From: Hydrogenophaga sp. 2FB
Lineage (GTDB): Bacteria; Pseudomonadota; Gammaproteobacteria; Burkholderiales; Burkholderiaceae_C
Assembly (NCBI RefSeq): GCF_005503365.1
Contig: NZ_SCML01000051.1
Span: 1 to 46,687, forward strand
Reading direction: 5' to 3'
DNA: 46,687 nucleotides
Position numbers and translations under genes: made by a program. The notes beneath the pieces are model-generated. The model was not told where the DNA came from, did not search any database, and was given only the letters and a program-made list of their open reading frames with translations. Numbering within the stretch: position 1 is the stretch's first letter; each line of letters starts with the position of its first letter. This document shows positions 25,388 through 33,897 of the stretch, in pieces.

Positions 25388-25493
25388 GGTCAGCGGCGAC
25401 CGGGGTGCCCGGCTCCGCGGGTGTCCCCCGGGTCGGCTTCGCCGCCCCTCCTCCTTTACCCCGCTGCGCCGGACACCCCGATCACCGCTGACC
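25388..25493 (-). repeat. Structured palindromic element, copy L
   Basis: In its own orientation (minus strand) the element has a 25-bp terminal stem (25493..25469 with 25412..25388), fully paired with three G-T wobbles. The interior has a 22-nt block (25469..25448) containing GGGGTAAAGGAGGAG, a mini-hairpin CGGC-GAA-GCCG, and an 18-nt block (25430..25413) containing GGGGGACACCCGCGG. Both interior blocks are identical in copy R. The terminal stem differs in sequence from R but is equally well paired. Confidence 0.8.
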
Positions 25494-25532
25494 TGCGAGG
25501 TACAAGAACCGTGGGTTTACCAACGTGTCTCG

Positions 25533-25631
25533 GCTCGCGGGCGTCGGGCGTTCTGCGCAGCGGGGTAAAGGAGGAGACGGCACCAGCCGTCGGGGGACAC
25601 CCGCGGAGCAGAGCGCCCGGCGTCCGCGAGC
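25533..25631 (+). repeat. Structured palindromic element, copy R
   Basis: The terminal stem is 24 bp (25533-25556 with 25608-25631), fully paired with three G-T wobbles in plus-strand sense. The interior has a 22-nt block (25555-25576), a mini-hairpin ACGGC-ACCA-GCCGT (25577-25590) and an 18-nt block (25591-25608). The 22- and 18-nt blocks are perfect inverted copies of those in copy L, so the whole 25413-25608 span is itself a large inverted repeat. It resembles a REP/BIME- or MITE-like intergenic element; the family is not identified. Confidence 0.8.
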
Positions 25632-25680
25632 CCGCGAGGTGCAGGCACGAAACACGCCAGGCACAAAACCCGACAAAACG

Positions 25681-26889
25681 TCAGTCAGCTTGTTTGCGCA
25701 AGAAAGCAGGAATCTCGAAATCGTCCATGCCACCCGAAGCCAACGCATCCACCTTGGCCGCCGCCTGGGTGCGGTTGGTGCGCCACACGCTGGGCACGGC
25801 CATGGAGTTGTAGTCCGGCTGGCTTGCGCCCGGGCCACCGACAGCGGCGTTCACAGTGGGCACGTTGAACGGCACGTTGTCGGTGCCGGTGCGCAGCACC
25901 TGCAGCGGAGGCGCGGTGCGGCGCACGCCCTGGCGCGACAGGCCGGTGGCCACCACGGTCACGCGCATTTCGTCGCCCAGAGCGTCGTCGTACGCAGCGC
26001 CGTAGATCACGTGCGCTTCGGGTGAAGCGTAGGCGCGGATGGTGTTCATCGCCAACTTCGACTCGGACAGCTTGAGCGAACCCTTCGCCGCGGTGACGAG
26101 CACCAGCACGCCCTTGGCGCCCGAGAGGTCGATGCCTTCGAGCAGCGGGCAGGCCACGGCCTGCTCGGCGGCGATGCGCGCGCGGTCCGGGCCGGCAGCG
26201 ACCGCCGTGCCCATCATGGCCTTGCCGGGCTCACCCATCACGGTGCGCACGTCTTCGAAGTCGACGTTCACGTTGCCGTACTCGTTGATGATTTCGGCGA
26301 TGCCGCCCACGGCGTTCTTGAGCACGTCGTTGGCGTGGGCAAAAGCCTCGTCCTGCGTGACTTCGTCGCCCAGCACTTCGAGCAACTTCTCGTTAAGCAC
26401 CACGATCAGCGAGTCCACGTTGGCTTCGAGCTCGGCCAGGCCGTTGTCGGCGTTGGTCATGCGGCGGCCGCCTTCCCAGTCGAACGGCTTGGTGACCACG
26501 CCGACGGTGAGGATGCCCATTTCCTTCGCCACGCGGGCGATCACGGGGGCCGCGCCGGTGCCGGTGCCACCGCCCATGCCGGCGGTGATGAACAGCATGT
26601 GCGCGCCCGCAATGGCTTCGCGGATGTCGTCCACGGCGACTTCGGCCGCGTCACGGCCCTTCTCGGGCTTGCTGCCCGCGCCCAGGCCGCTGGTGCCGAG
26701 CTGGATGGTCTTGTGCGCGGCGCTGCGCTGCAGCGACTGCGCGTCGGTGTTGGCACAGATGAACTCGACGCCTTGCACGCTGCGCGAAATCATGTGCTCG
26801 ACCGCGTTGCCGCCGCCGCCGCCCACGCCGATGACCTTGATCTGGGTGCCGAGGTTGAATTCTTCGACTTCAATCATTTCGATGCTCAT
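25681..26889 (-). CDS. ftsZ: Cell division GTPase FtsZ
   Basis: FtsZ is the tubulin-like GTPase that forms the division ring. It has 402 residues. The nucleotide loop GVGGGGGNAVEHMI is near residue 21-34 and the tubulin signature GGGTGTGAAP is at 106-115. NVDFEDVRTVM and the T7-loop region are intact. After a variable linker it ends with DDFEIPAFLRKQAD, the conserved C-terminal peptide that binds FtsA and other partners. The Shine-Dalgarno AAGGAG lies 6 nt before the ATG. It follows ftsA after 179 nt of non-coding sequence, the longest gap inside the dcw cluster apart from the ftsZ-lpxC gap, so an ftsZ promoter there is likely. Confidence 0.99.
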   Translation of the reverse strand: MSIEMIEVEEFNLGTQIKVIGVGGGGGNAVEHMISRSVQGVEFICANTDAQSLQRSAAHKTIQLGTSGLGAGSKPEKGRDAAEVAVDDIREAIAGAHMLFITAGMGGGTGTGAAPVIARVAKEMGILTVGVVTKPFDWEGGRRMTNADNGLAELEANVDSLIVVLNEKLLEVLGDEVTQDEAFAHANDVLKNAVGGIAEIINEYGNVNVDFEDVRTVMGEPGKAMMGTAVAAGPDRARIAAEQAVACPLLEGIDLSGAKGVLVLVTAAKGSLKLSESKLAMNTIRAYASPEAHVIYGAAYDDALGDEMRVTVVATGLSRQGVRRTAPPLQVLRTGTDNVPFNVPTVNAAVGGPGASQPDYNSMAVPSVWRTNRTQAAAKVDALASGGMDDFEIPAFLRKQAD

Positions 26890-27068
26890 TTGGTGCTCCT
26901 TGTGTGGCCTCTGAAAGGCCCGGGTAATTCAATAAAACGCTTGGAATTCTTGTGGGATCGGGCTTTCAGCCAGGCGGTCCGGTGCACTCGGCACAACCGG
27001 CTCTGGGGCGCGTTCGCGGCGACGGGAACATGCGCTGAACGTTCGGGGCAAGCGTGGTGGTGTCCATA
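26890..27068 (-). promoter_or_regulatory. ftsA-ftsZ intergenic leader
   Basis: This 179-nt gap holds the ftsZ Shine-Dalgarno sequence and, just upstream of it, a 5-bp hairpin GGCCT-CTGAA-AGGCC (26906-26920). The 40 nt above that are AT-rich relative to the surroundings (AAGAATTCCAAGCGTTTTAT on the minus strand), a plausible promoter area. I cannot assign -35/-10 boxes with confidence. Confidence 0.4.
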
Positions 27069-28298
<1,230 letters not shown>

Positions 28299-28312
28299 GA
28301 TGTGTTTCTTGC

Positions 28313-29107
28313 TTACCTACGGGGTTGTGGTGCGCCGGGTGGCGTGTCGATGACGGTGGTCACGCCGCGCAAGCGCAGCGCGTAACCATTGGGGTAGCGC
28401 AGGTCCACGGACTGCACCGCGCCTGCATAACGTTCGGTGAGTTGGGACAACGTGCCGGTGAAGCGGCGCGTGCGTTCCAGCAATTCGTCGGGTGTGCCGC
28501 GGCCCAGCTCCACGCGGGCACCGCTGTCGAGCTGGGCGCGCCAGGTGCCGCGCTCGGTGAGTTCGAGCCGCTCCAGGCCCAGGTCGAGCCGAGCGAATTC
28601 GCCGCCGAGCAACTGGTAGAGCGACCACACCTCGACCGACTTTTCCGCCGGACCCGCCAGCTCCGGCAGACCGTCGCCATCGTCCGGGCTGGCGTCGAAC
28701 ACCTCGCCCAGCTTGTTGACCAGCTGGCCCGAACCCGACTGGCCCCACCAGGCCACGGCCTCGTGTTCTTCCAGCGTCACGCGCAGGCGGTTGGGGAATT
28801 CGCGCTGCACCACGGCCTTGCGCACCCAGGGCACGGACTCGAACAGCTGGCGCACCTGCTGCAGGTCGACCGTGAGGAAGCTGCCGGTCAGGCGCGTCTT
28901 CATCTGCGACGACAACTGCGCGCGGAAGGTCACGGCGCTCTGGTGCGCCACGTCGCCATGCACCGCGATCGCCTTCACCGACCAGATCGGGTGGCGCACC
29001 AGCCAGGTGGTGAACAGGCCCAGACTCAGCACCGCGAACACGGCCACGAGCACGTGGGTGACCACGGTCATGAGCTTGACGTCCAGGGGCAGTTCGGTGC
29101 TGGGCAT
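28313..29107 (-). CDS. ftsQ: Cell division protein FtsQ
   Basis: FtsQ links early and late division proteins through FtsB and FtsL. It has 264 residues from the ATG at 29107 (MPSTELPLDVKLM). One transmembrane helix, THVLVAVFAVLSLGLFTTWL, is followed by the periplasmic POTRA domain (WSVKAIAVHGDVAHQSAVTF) and the beta domain with VPWVRKAVVQREFPNRLRVT and EEHEAVAWWG. These are typical of betaproteobacterial FtsQ. It starts 17 nt after the ddl stop. A longer frame to 29170 would overlap ddl and adds no homology. Confidence 0.95.
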   Translation of the reverse strand: MPSTELPLDVKLMTVVTHVLVAVFAVLSLGLFTTWLVRHPIWSVKAIAVHGDVAHQSAVTFRAQLSSQMKTRLTGSFLTVDLQQVRQLFESVPWVRKAVVQREFPNRLRVTLEEHEAVAWWGQSGSGQLVNKLGEVFDASPDDGDGLPELAGPAEKSVEVWSLYQLLGGEFARLDLGLERLELTERGTWRAQLDSGARVELGRGTPDELLERTRRFTGTLSQLTERYAGAVQSVDLRYPNGYALRLRGVTTVIDTPPGAPQPRR

Positions 29108-29124
29108 GGGGGTGTTCCGGGTGC

Positions 29125-30090
29125 TCAGGCGGCGTTGTCCAGCGCCGCGCTGGCCAGCAGCGCGACGCACAGGTCTTCGTACGACAGGCCCGCCGCCTTG
29201 GCCGACATCGGCACCAGCGAGTGGCCGGTCATGCCGGGCGAAGTGTTGATTTCCAGCAGCCAGGGCTTGCGCGTCTTCGCGTCGATCATCACGTCGGCGC
29301 GCGACCAGCCACGGCAGTCCAGCGTGAGGTAGGCCTTGAGCACCAGCGCCTGGATTGCTTCCTCTTCGCCTTCGGGCAGGCCGCAGGGCACGATGTACTT
29401 CGTGTCGTCGGTGAAGTACTTGTTCTGGTAGTCGTAGTTGCCTTCGGGGGCGACGATGCGGATCACCGGCAGCGCCTTCGCATCCGCACCGGTGCCGAGC
29501 ACCGGGCAGGTGACTTCATCGCCCGCGATGAACTGCTCGCACATCACCAGCGGGTCCTGCCCCGCGGCGAGTTCGTAGGCCGCGGCGCACTGGTCTTCGC
29601 TGATCACCTTGGTGAGGCCGATGGTGGAGCCTTCGCGCACGGGCTTGATGATCATGGGCGAGCCCAGTGCCTTGAACGCGGCCACGGTCTCTTCGACGCT
29701 GCGCACCTGGCGCCAGGCCGGCGTGTCCAGGCCTTCGGCGATCCAGATGCGCTTGGTCATGAGCTTGTCCATGGCCACGCTGGAGGCCATCACGCCGGGG
29801 CCGGTGTAGGGAATGCCCATCAGCTCCAGCGCGCCTTGCACCGTGCCGTCTTCACCGAAGCGGCCGTGCAGCGCGATGAAGCAGCGCTGGAAACCTTCGC
29901 GCTGGAGCTCGTCCATGCTGCGCTCGGCCGGATCGAACGCATGGGCGTCCACGCCCTTGGATTTCAGCGCGGCCAGCACGCCATTGCCCGACATGAGCGA
30001 GACCTCGCGTTCGGCCGAACGCCCACCCATGAGCACGGCCACCTTGCCGAGCGACTTTGGATCCACCGTCTTTCTCTCCATTGCGTTCAT
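29125..30090 (-). CDS. ddl: D-alanine--D-alanine ligase
   Basis: Ddl makes the D-Ala-D-Ala dipeptide for MurF. It has 321 residues. ATP-grasp features are KVAVLMGGRSAEREVSLMSG (N-terminal binding), FIALHGRFGEDGTVQG, the lysines in MIIKPVREGSTIGLTKV, and the metal site LLEINTSPGMTGHSLVPMSA. Tyrosine and serine in the KYIVPCGLP and EGSTIG loops fit the DdlB form. The start overlaps the murC stop by 4 nt. Confidence 0.98.
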   Translation of the reverse strand: MNAMERKTVDPKSLGKVAVLMGGRSAEREVSLMSGNGVLAALKSKGVDAHAFDPAERSMDELQREGFQRCFIALHGRFGEDGTVQGALELMGIPYTGPGVMASSVAMDKLMTKRIWIAEGLDTPAWRQVRSVEETVAAFKALGSPMIIKPVREGSTIGLTKVISEDQCAAAYELAAGQDPLVMCEQFIAGDEVTCPVLGTGADAKALPVIRIVAPEGNYDYQNKYFTDDTKYIVPCGLPEGEEEAIQALVLKAYLTLDCRGWSRADVMIDAKTRKPWLLEINTSPGMTGHSLVPMSAKAAGLSYEDLCVALLASAALDNAA

Positions 30091-31499
30091 GCTGCCGCTC
30101 CTTGCGCCAGCTCAATAACCCGGCCAGCCACCGCACCCACCGTGCCCGCGCCCATGCAGAGCACCACGTCGCCGTCGCGCGCGTTGTCGAGCACGGCCTG
30201 CGGCATGGCGGCGATGTCGTCGACGAACACCGGCTCGAGCTTGCCGGCCACGCGCAGCGCGCGCGCCAGCGAACGGCCGTCGGCCGCGACGATGGGCGCT
30301 TCGCCGGCGGCGTACACCTCCGCCAGCAGCACCGCGTCGGCCTGGCCGATCACTTTCACGAAATCCTCGAAGCAGTCGCGCGTGCGGGTGTAGCGGTGCG
30401 GCTGGAACGCCAGCACCAGGCGGCGGCCCGGGAACGCGCCGCGCGCGGCAGACAGCGTGGCGGCCATTTCCACCGGGTGGTGGCCGTAATCGTCGACCAC
30501 GGTGAAGCTGCCGCTGCCATCCGACGTGCGGGCTTCGCCATACGACTGGAAACGCCGGCCCACGCCCTTGAACTCCGCCAGGGCTTGCTGCACGGCGGCG
30601 TCGGGCACGCCCAGCTCTACCGCGATGCCGATGGCGGCCAGCGCGTTGAGCACGTTGTGGTTGCCGGGCAGGTTGAGCACCACGTCCAGGTCGGGCAGTT
30701 CCACGCCGTTGCGGCGCTGCACGGTGAAGTGCATCTGCGTGCCGACCGAGCGCACGTTGATGGCCCGCACCTGCGCGTCTTCGGCGAAACCGTAGCTGGT
30801 GATGGGGCGTGCGATCTGCGGCAGGATTTCGCGGATGGCGGCGTCGTCCACGCACACCACGGCCGCGCCGTAGAAGGGCATCTTGTGCAGGAAGTCCACG
30901 AAGGCCGACTTGAGCTTGCCGAAGTCGTGGCCGTAGGTGTCCATGTGGTCGGCGTCGATGTTGGTCACGACGGAGAGCACCGGCAGCAGGTTGAGGAACG
31001 AGGCGTCGGACTCGTCGGCCTCGACCACGATGTACTCGCCCGTGCCCAGCTGCGCGTTGGCGCCCGCGCTGTTGAGGCGGCCACCGATGACGAAGGTCGG
31101 GTCGAGTTCGGCGGCGGCCAGCACGCTCGCCACCAGGCTGGTGGTGGTGGTCTTGCCGTGCGTGCCGGCGATGGCCACGCCCTTCTTCATGCGCATCAAC
31201 TCGGCCAGCATCACCGCGCGCGGCACCACCGGGATCAGTTTGGCGTGGGCGGCCACCACCTCGGGGTTGTCGTCCTTCACGGCGGTGGAGGTGACGATGG
31301 CGTCGGCCCCCTCGATGTTCGCGGCGTCGTGGCCCACGAACACCTCGGCGCCCATGGCGACGAGCCGGCGCGTGGCCGTGCTCTCGCCCAGGTCGCTGCC
31401 GGTGATGCGGTAGCCCTGGTTGAGCAACACCTCGGCGATACCGCTCATGCCGGCGCCGCCAATGCCCACGAAATGGATGTGTCGAATGGCGTGCTTCAT
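30087..31499 (-). CDS. murC: UDP-N-acetylmuramate--L-alanine ligase MurC
   Basis: MurC adds L-alanine to UDP-MurNAc. It has 470 residues from the ATG at 31499, which begins MKHAIRHIHFVGIGGAGMSG, the diagnostic MurC UDP-sugar motif. The P-loop is GTHGKTTTTSLVASVL, then VVEADESDASFLNL and VVDDYGHHPVEMAATL. The frame is open to 31670, but that part lies inside murG and has no homology. It overlaps murG upstream and ddl downstream by 4 nt each. Confidence 0.98.
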   Translation of the reverse strand: MKHAIRHIHFVGIGGAGMSGIAEVLLNQGYRITGSDLGESTATRRLVAMGAEVFVGHDAANIEGADAIVTSTAVKDDNPEVVAAHAKLIPVVPRAVMLAELMRMKKGVAIAGTHGKTTTTSLVASVLAAAELDPTFVIGGRLNSAGANAQLGTGEYIVVEADESDASFLNLLPVLSVVTNIDADHMDTYGHDFGKLKSAFVDFLHKMPFYGAAVVCVDDAAIREILPQIARPITSYGFAEDAQVRAINVRSVGTQMHFTVQRRNGVELPDLDVVLNLPGNHNVLNALAAIGIAVELGVPDAAVQQALAEFKGVGRRFQSYGEARTSDGSGSFTVVDDYGHHPVEMAATLSAARGAFPGRRLVLAFQPHRYTRTRDCFEDFVKVIGQADAVLLAEVYAAGEAPIVAADGRSLARALRVAGKLEPVFVDDIAAMPQAVLDNARDGDVVLCMGAGTVGAVAGRVIELAQGAAA

Positions 31500-32572
31500 G
31501 GCGTCGGGACTTTCGCGAGTTGCTCGCAGGCGGCCACGACGGCCGCCACCGCTTCTGTTTTCTGCATGGTCTTGGCCTTCCGGGCCATGTCCAGCAACTG
31601 CTCGCGCTGCACGGTCTGCAGGGTTTGCGCCAGTCGCTGGGGGGTGAGTTCGGTCTGGGGTGTCAGCCACGCGGCGCCCGCATCAACGAGGAAGCGCGCG
31701 TTGGTGGTCTGGTGGTCGTCCACCGCCGATGGGAACGGCACGAACAGCGCGGCCGCGCCGACGGCGGCGATTTCGGTGACGGTGCTCGCGCCGCTGCGGC
31801 AAACGATGAGGTCGGCGTCGGCAAAGGCCTGCGCGGTGTCGTCGATGAAGGGCGTGAGTTCGGCCTGCACGCCCGCCGCGATGTAGTTGGCGCGCAGCGC
31901 GTCGATCTGTTTCTCGCCGCTCTGGTGCGTGACGTGGGGTTGCTGCAGCTTGGGCAGCAGGGAGATCGCTTGGGGCACCACGTCGTTGAGGGCCTTGGCG
32001 CCCAGGCTGCCGCCCACCACCAGCAGGCGCAACGGGCCGCCGCGGCCGGCGAAACGCTCGGCCGGCGCGGGCTGGTTCAGGAACGGCGTGCGCAACGGGT
32101 TGCCCACCCACTCGGCTTTCTTGAACACGTTGGGGAAGGCGGTGAACACGCGGTCGGCCACGCCCGCCAGCACGCGGTTGGCCATGCCGGCGACCGAGTT
32201 CTGCTCGTGCAGCACCAGGGGTTTGCCGGCGAGCACGCCCATCATCCCGCCCGGGAAGCTGATGTAGCCGCCCAGGCCCACGACCACGTCGGGCTTGACG
32301 CGGCGCACCACCTGCAGCGCCTGCCAGAAGGCGCGCAGCAGGCGCAGCGGCAGCAGCGCGAGCGTGATGAGGCCCTTGCCGCGCACGCCGCCGAAGTCGA
32401 TGGTCTCCAGCGCGAAGCCACGCGGTGGCACGAGCCGGCTTTCCATGCTGCCGGGCGCGCCCAGCCAGTGCACGCGCCAGCCGCGCTCGCGCAGGGCTTC
32501 GGCCACGGCCAGGCCGGGGAAGATGTGGCCACCGGTGCCGCCGGCCATGATGAGGGCGCAGGGAGCGGTCAT
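31496..32572 (-). CDS. murG: Lipid II synthase MurG
   Basis: MurG transfers GlcNAc from UDP-GlcNAc to lipid I at the cytoplasmic face of the membrane. It has 358 residues. GT28 motifs are LIMAGGTGGHIFPGLAVAEA (first G-loop), VGLGGYISFPGGMMGVLAGK, LLVVGGSLGAKALNDVVP, CRSGASTVTEIAAVG, and FVPFPSAVDDHQTTNARFLV, which holds the UDP-GlcNAc contact residues. Start at 32572 overlaps the ftsW stop by 4 nt; the open frame upstream lies inside ftsW. Confidence 0.98.
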   Translation of the reverse strand: MTAPCALIMAGGTGGHIFPGLAVAEALRERGWRVHWLGAPGSMESRLVPPRGFALETIDFGGVRGKGLITLALLPLRLLRAFWQALQVVRRVKPDVVVGLGGYISFPGGMMGVLAGKPLVLHEQNSVAGMANRVLAGVADRVFTAFPNVFKKAEWVGNPLRTPFLNQPAPAERFAGRGGPLRLLVVGGSLGAKALNDVVPQAISLLPKLQQPHVTHQSGEKQIDALRANYIAAGVQAELTPFIDDTAQAFADADLIVCRSGASTVTEIAAVGAAALFVPFPSAVDDHQTTNARFLVDAGAAWLTPQTELTPQRLAQTLQTVQREQLLDMARKAKTMQKTEAVAAVVAACEQLAKVPTP

Positions 32573-33897
32573 GACCGGCCGCCCTTCATCATCTGGCGGT
32601 TCTCGTAATCCACCCTGAGCACGATGGCCAGCGCCACGAGGTTCAGCAGAATCGCCGAGCCGCCGTAGCTCATCAGCGGCAGCGTCAAGCCCTTGGTGGG
32701 CAACGCCCCCAGGTTCACGCCGATGTTGATGAAGGCCTGGAAACCCATCCACAAACCGACACCTTGCGCGACCAGGCCCGAGAACACCTGGTCGAGCGCG
32801 ATCGCCTGGCGACCGATGTGCATGATGCGGCGCGTGAGCCACAGGAACAGGGCGATCAGCACCACCACGCCAAGCAGGCCGAACTCCTCACCGATGACAG
32901 CGAGCAGGAAGTCGGTGTGCGCTTCGGGCAGCCAGTGCAGCTTCTCCACACTGCCACCCAGGCCCACACCGAAGATCTCGCCACGCCCGAAGGCGATCAG
33001 CGAGTGCGAGAGCTGGTAGCCCTTGCCCAGCGCATGCTCGACGCTCCAGGGGTCGAGGTAGGCGAACACGCGCTGGCGGCGGAACTCGCTGGTCATGACC
33101 ATCAGCGCGAACGCGCCCACCACGACCAGCGCCATCAGGAAGAACATGCGCGCGTTCACGCCGCCCAGGAACAGGATGCCCATGGCGATCACCACGATCA
33201 CCATGAACGCGCCCATGTCGGGCTCGGCCAGCAGCAACATGCCCACCACGCCCACCGCCACCGCCATCGGGGCCACGGCCTGGAAGAAGCGCTCCTTCAC
33301 CTCCATCTTGCGCACCATGTAGCTGGCCGCGTACAGCAGCACCGCCAGCTTGGCGAGTTCGGAGGGCTGGAAGTTCATGATGCCCAGCGAGATCCAGCGC
33401 CGCGCACCATTCACGCCCTTGCCAATGAAGGGCAGCAGCACCAGCGCGAGCAGCACCAGCGCCACCGCAAACATCCAGGGCGCGAGCTTTTCCCAGGACT
33501 TCATCGGGAACTGGAACGCCACCATCGCGGCGATCACGCCGATCACCATCGAGATGCCGTGGCGCAGCACGAAGTGGATCTGCGCGTAGTTGCCAAAGCG
33601 CGGGTTGTCGGGCAAGGCGATCGAGGCCGAATACACCATCACCAGGCCCCAGGCGAGCAAGGCCACCACGACCCACAGCAGCGGCTGGTCGAAGCCCAGT
33701 TCGCGCACGGCGACGTTGCGCGTGCCGGCGTAGGTGCGGTTGGACAGGCGCACCGGCAGGTCGTCGCGCGAGGAGCCGCTGGCGAGCGCGCCCGCCAGAT
33801 CGCGGCCCGGCCAGCGCGGCAACATGCCGACCAGGGCCGCGCGCAGGCGCTGGCCCCAGGGTGCACTGTTGCGCTGGGCGGCGGCGGTCTTTTTCAC
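32569..33897 (-). CDS. ftsW: Septal peptidoglycan glycosyltransferase FtsW
   Basis: A SEDS-family polymerase that works with FtsI at the septum. It has 442 residues and about ten membrane helices. It has an N-terminal cytoplasmic extension of about 60 residues (SNRTYAGTRNVAVRELGFDQ), longer than in RodA. Motifs are MVYSASIALPDNPRFGNYAQ, KGVNGARRWISLGIMNFQPS, LAEPDMGAFMVI (Asp of EPDMG), SHSLIAFGRGEIFGVGLGGS, AHTDFLLAVIGEEFGLLG and LPLMSYGGSAILLNLVALAI. Four-nt overlaps join it to murD and murG. Confidence 0.98.
   Translation of the reverse strand: MKKTAAAQRNSAPWGQRLRAALVGMLPRWPGRDLAGALASGSSRDDLPVRLSNRTYAGTRNVAVRELGFDQPLLWVVVALLAWGLVMVYSASIALPDNPRFGNYAQIHFVLRHGISMVIGVIAAMVAFQFPMKSWEKLAPWMFAVALVLLALVLLPFIGKGVNGARRWISLGIMNFQPSELAKLAVLLYAASYMVRKMEVKERFFQAVAPMAVAVGVVGMLLLAEPDMGAFMVIVVIAMGILFLGGVNARMFFLMALVVVGAFALMVMTSEFRRQRVFAYLDPWSVEHALGKGYQLSHSLIAFGRGEIFGVGLGGSVEKLHWLPEAHTDFLLAVIGEEFGLLGVVVLIALFLWLTRRIMHIGRQAIALDQVFSGLVAQGVGLWMGFQAFINIGVNLGALPTKGLTLPLMSYGGSAILLNLVALAIVLRVDYENRQMMKGGRS

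Larger units (their letters stand above)
25303..25680. other. 378-nt ftsZ-lpxC intergenic region filled by a structured repeat pair
   Basis: No gene is supported here. Positions 25388-25631 hold two oppositely oriented copies of a palindromic element (listed separately), separated by about 40 nt. The 85 nt nearest lpxC (25303-25387) include an AT-richer stretch around 25305-25380 that could hold the lpxC promoter. The 49 nt nearest ftsZ (25632-25680) show nothing I can name. Confidence 0.7.

Noticed and set aside
25413..25608. CRISPR array or insertion-sequence remnant between ftsZ and lpxC
   Set aside because: There are only two copies in opposite orientation, no regular spacers and no transposase frame; the structure fits a palindromic intergenic element better.
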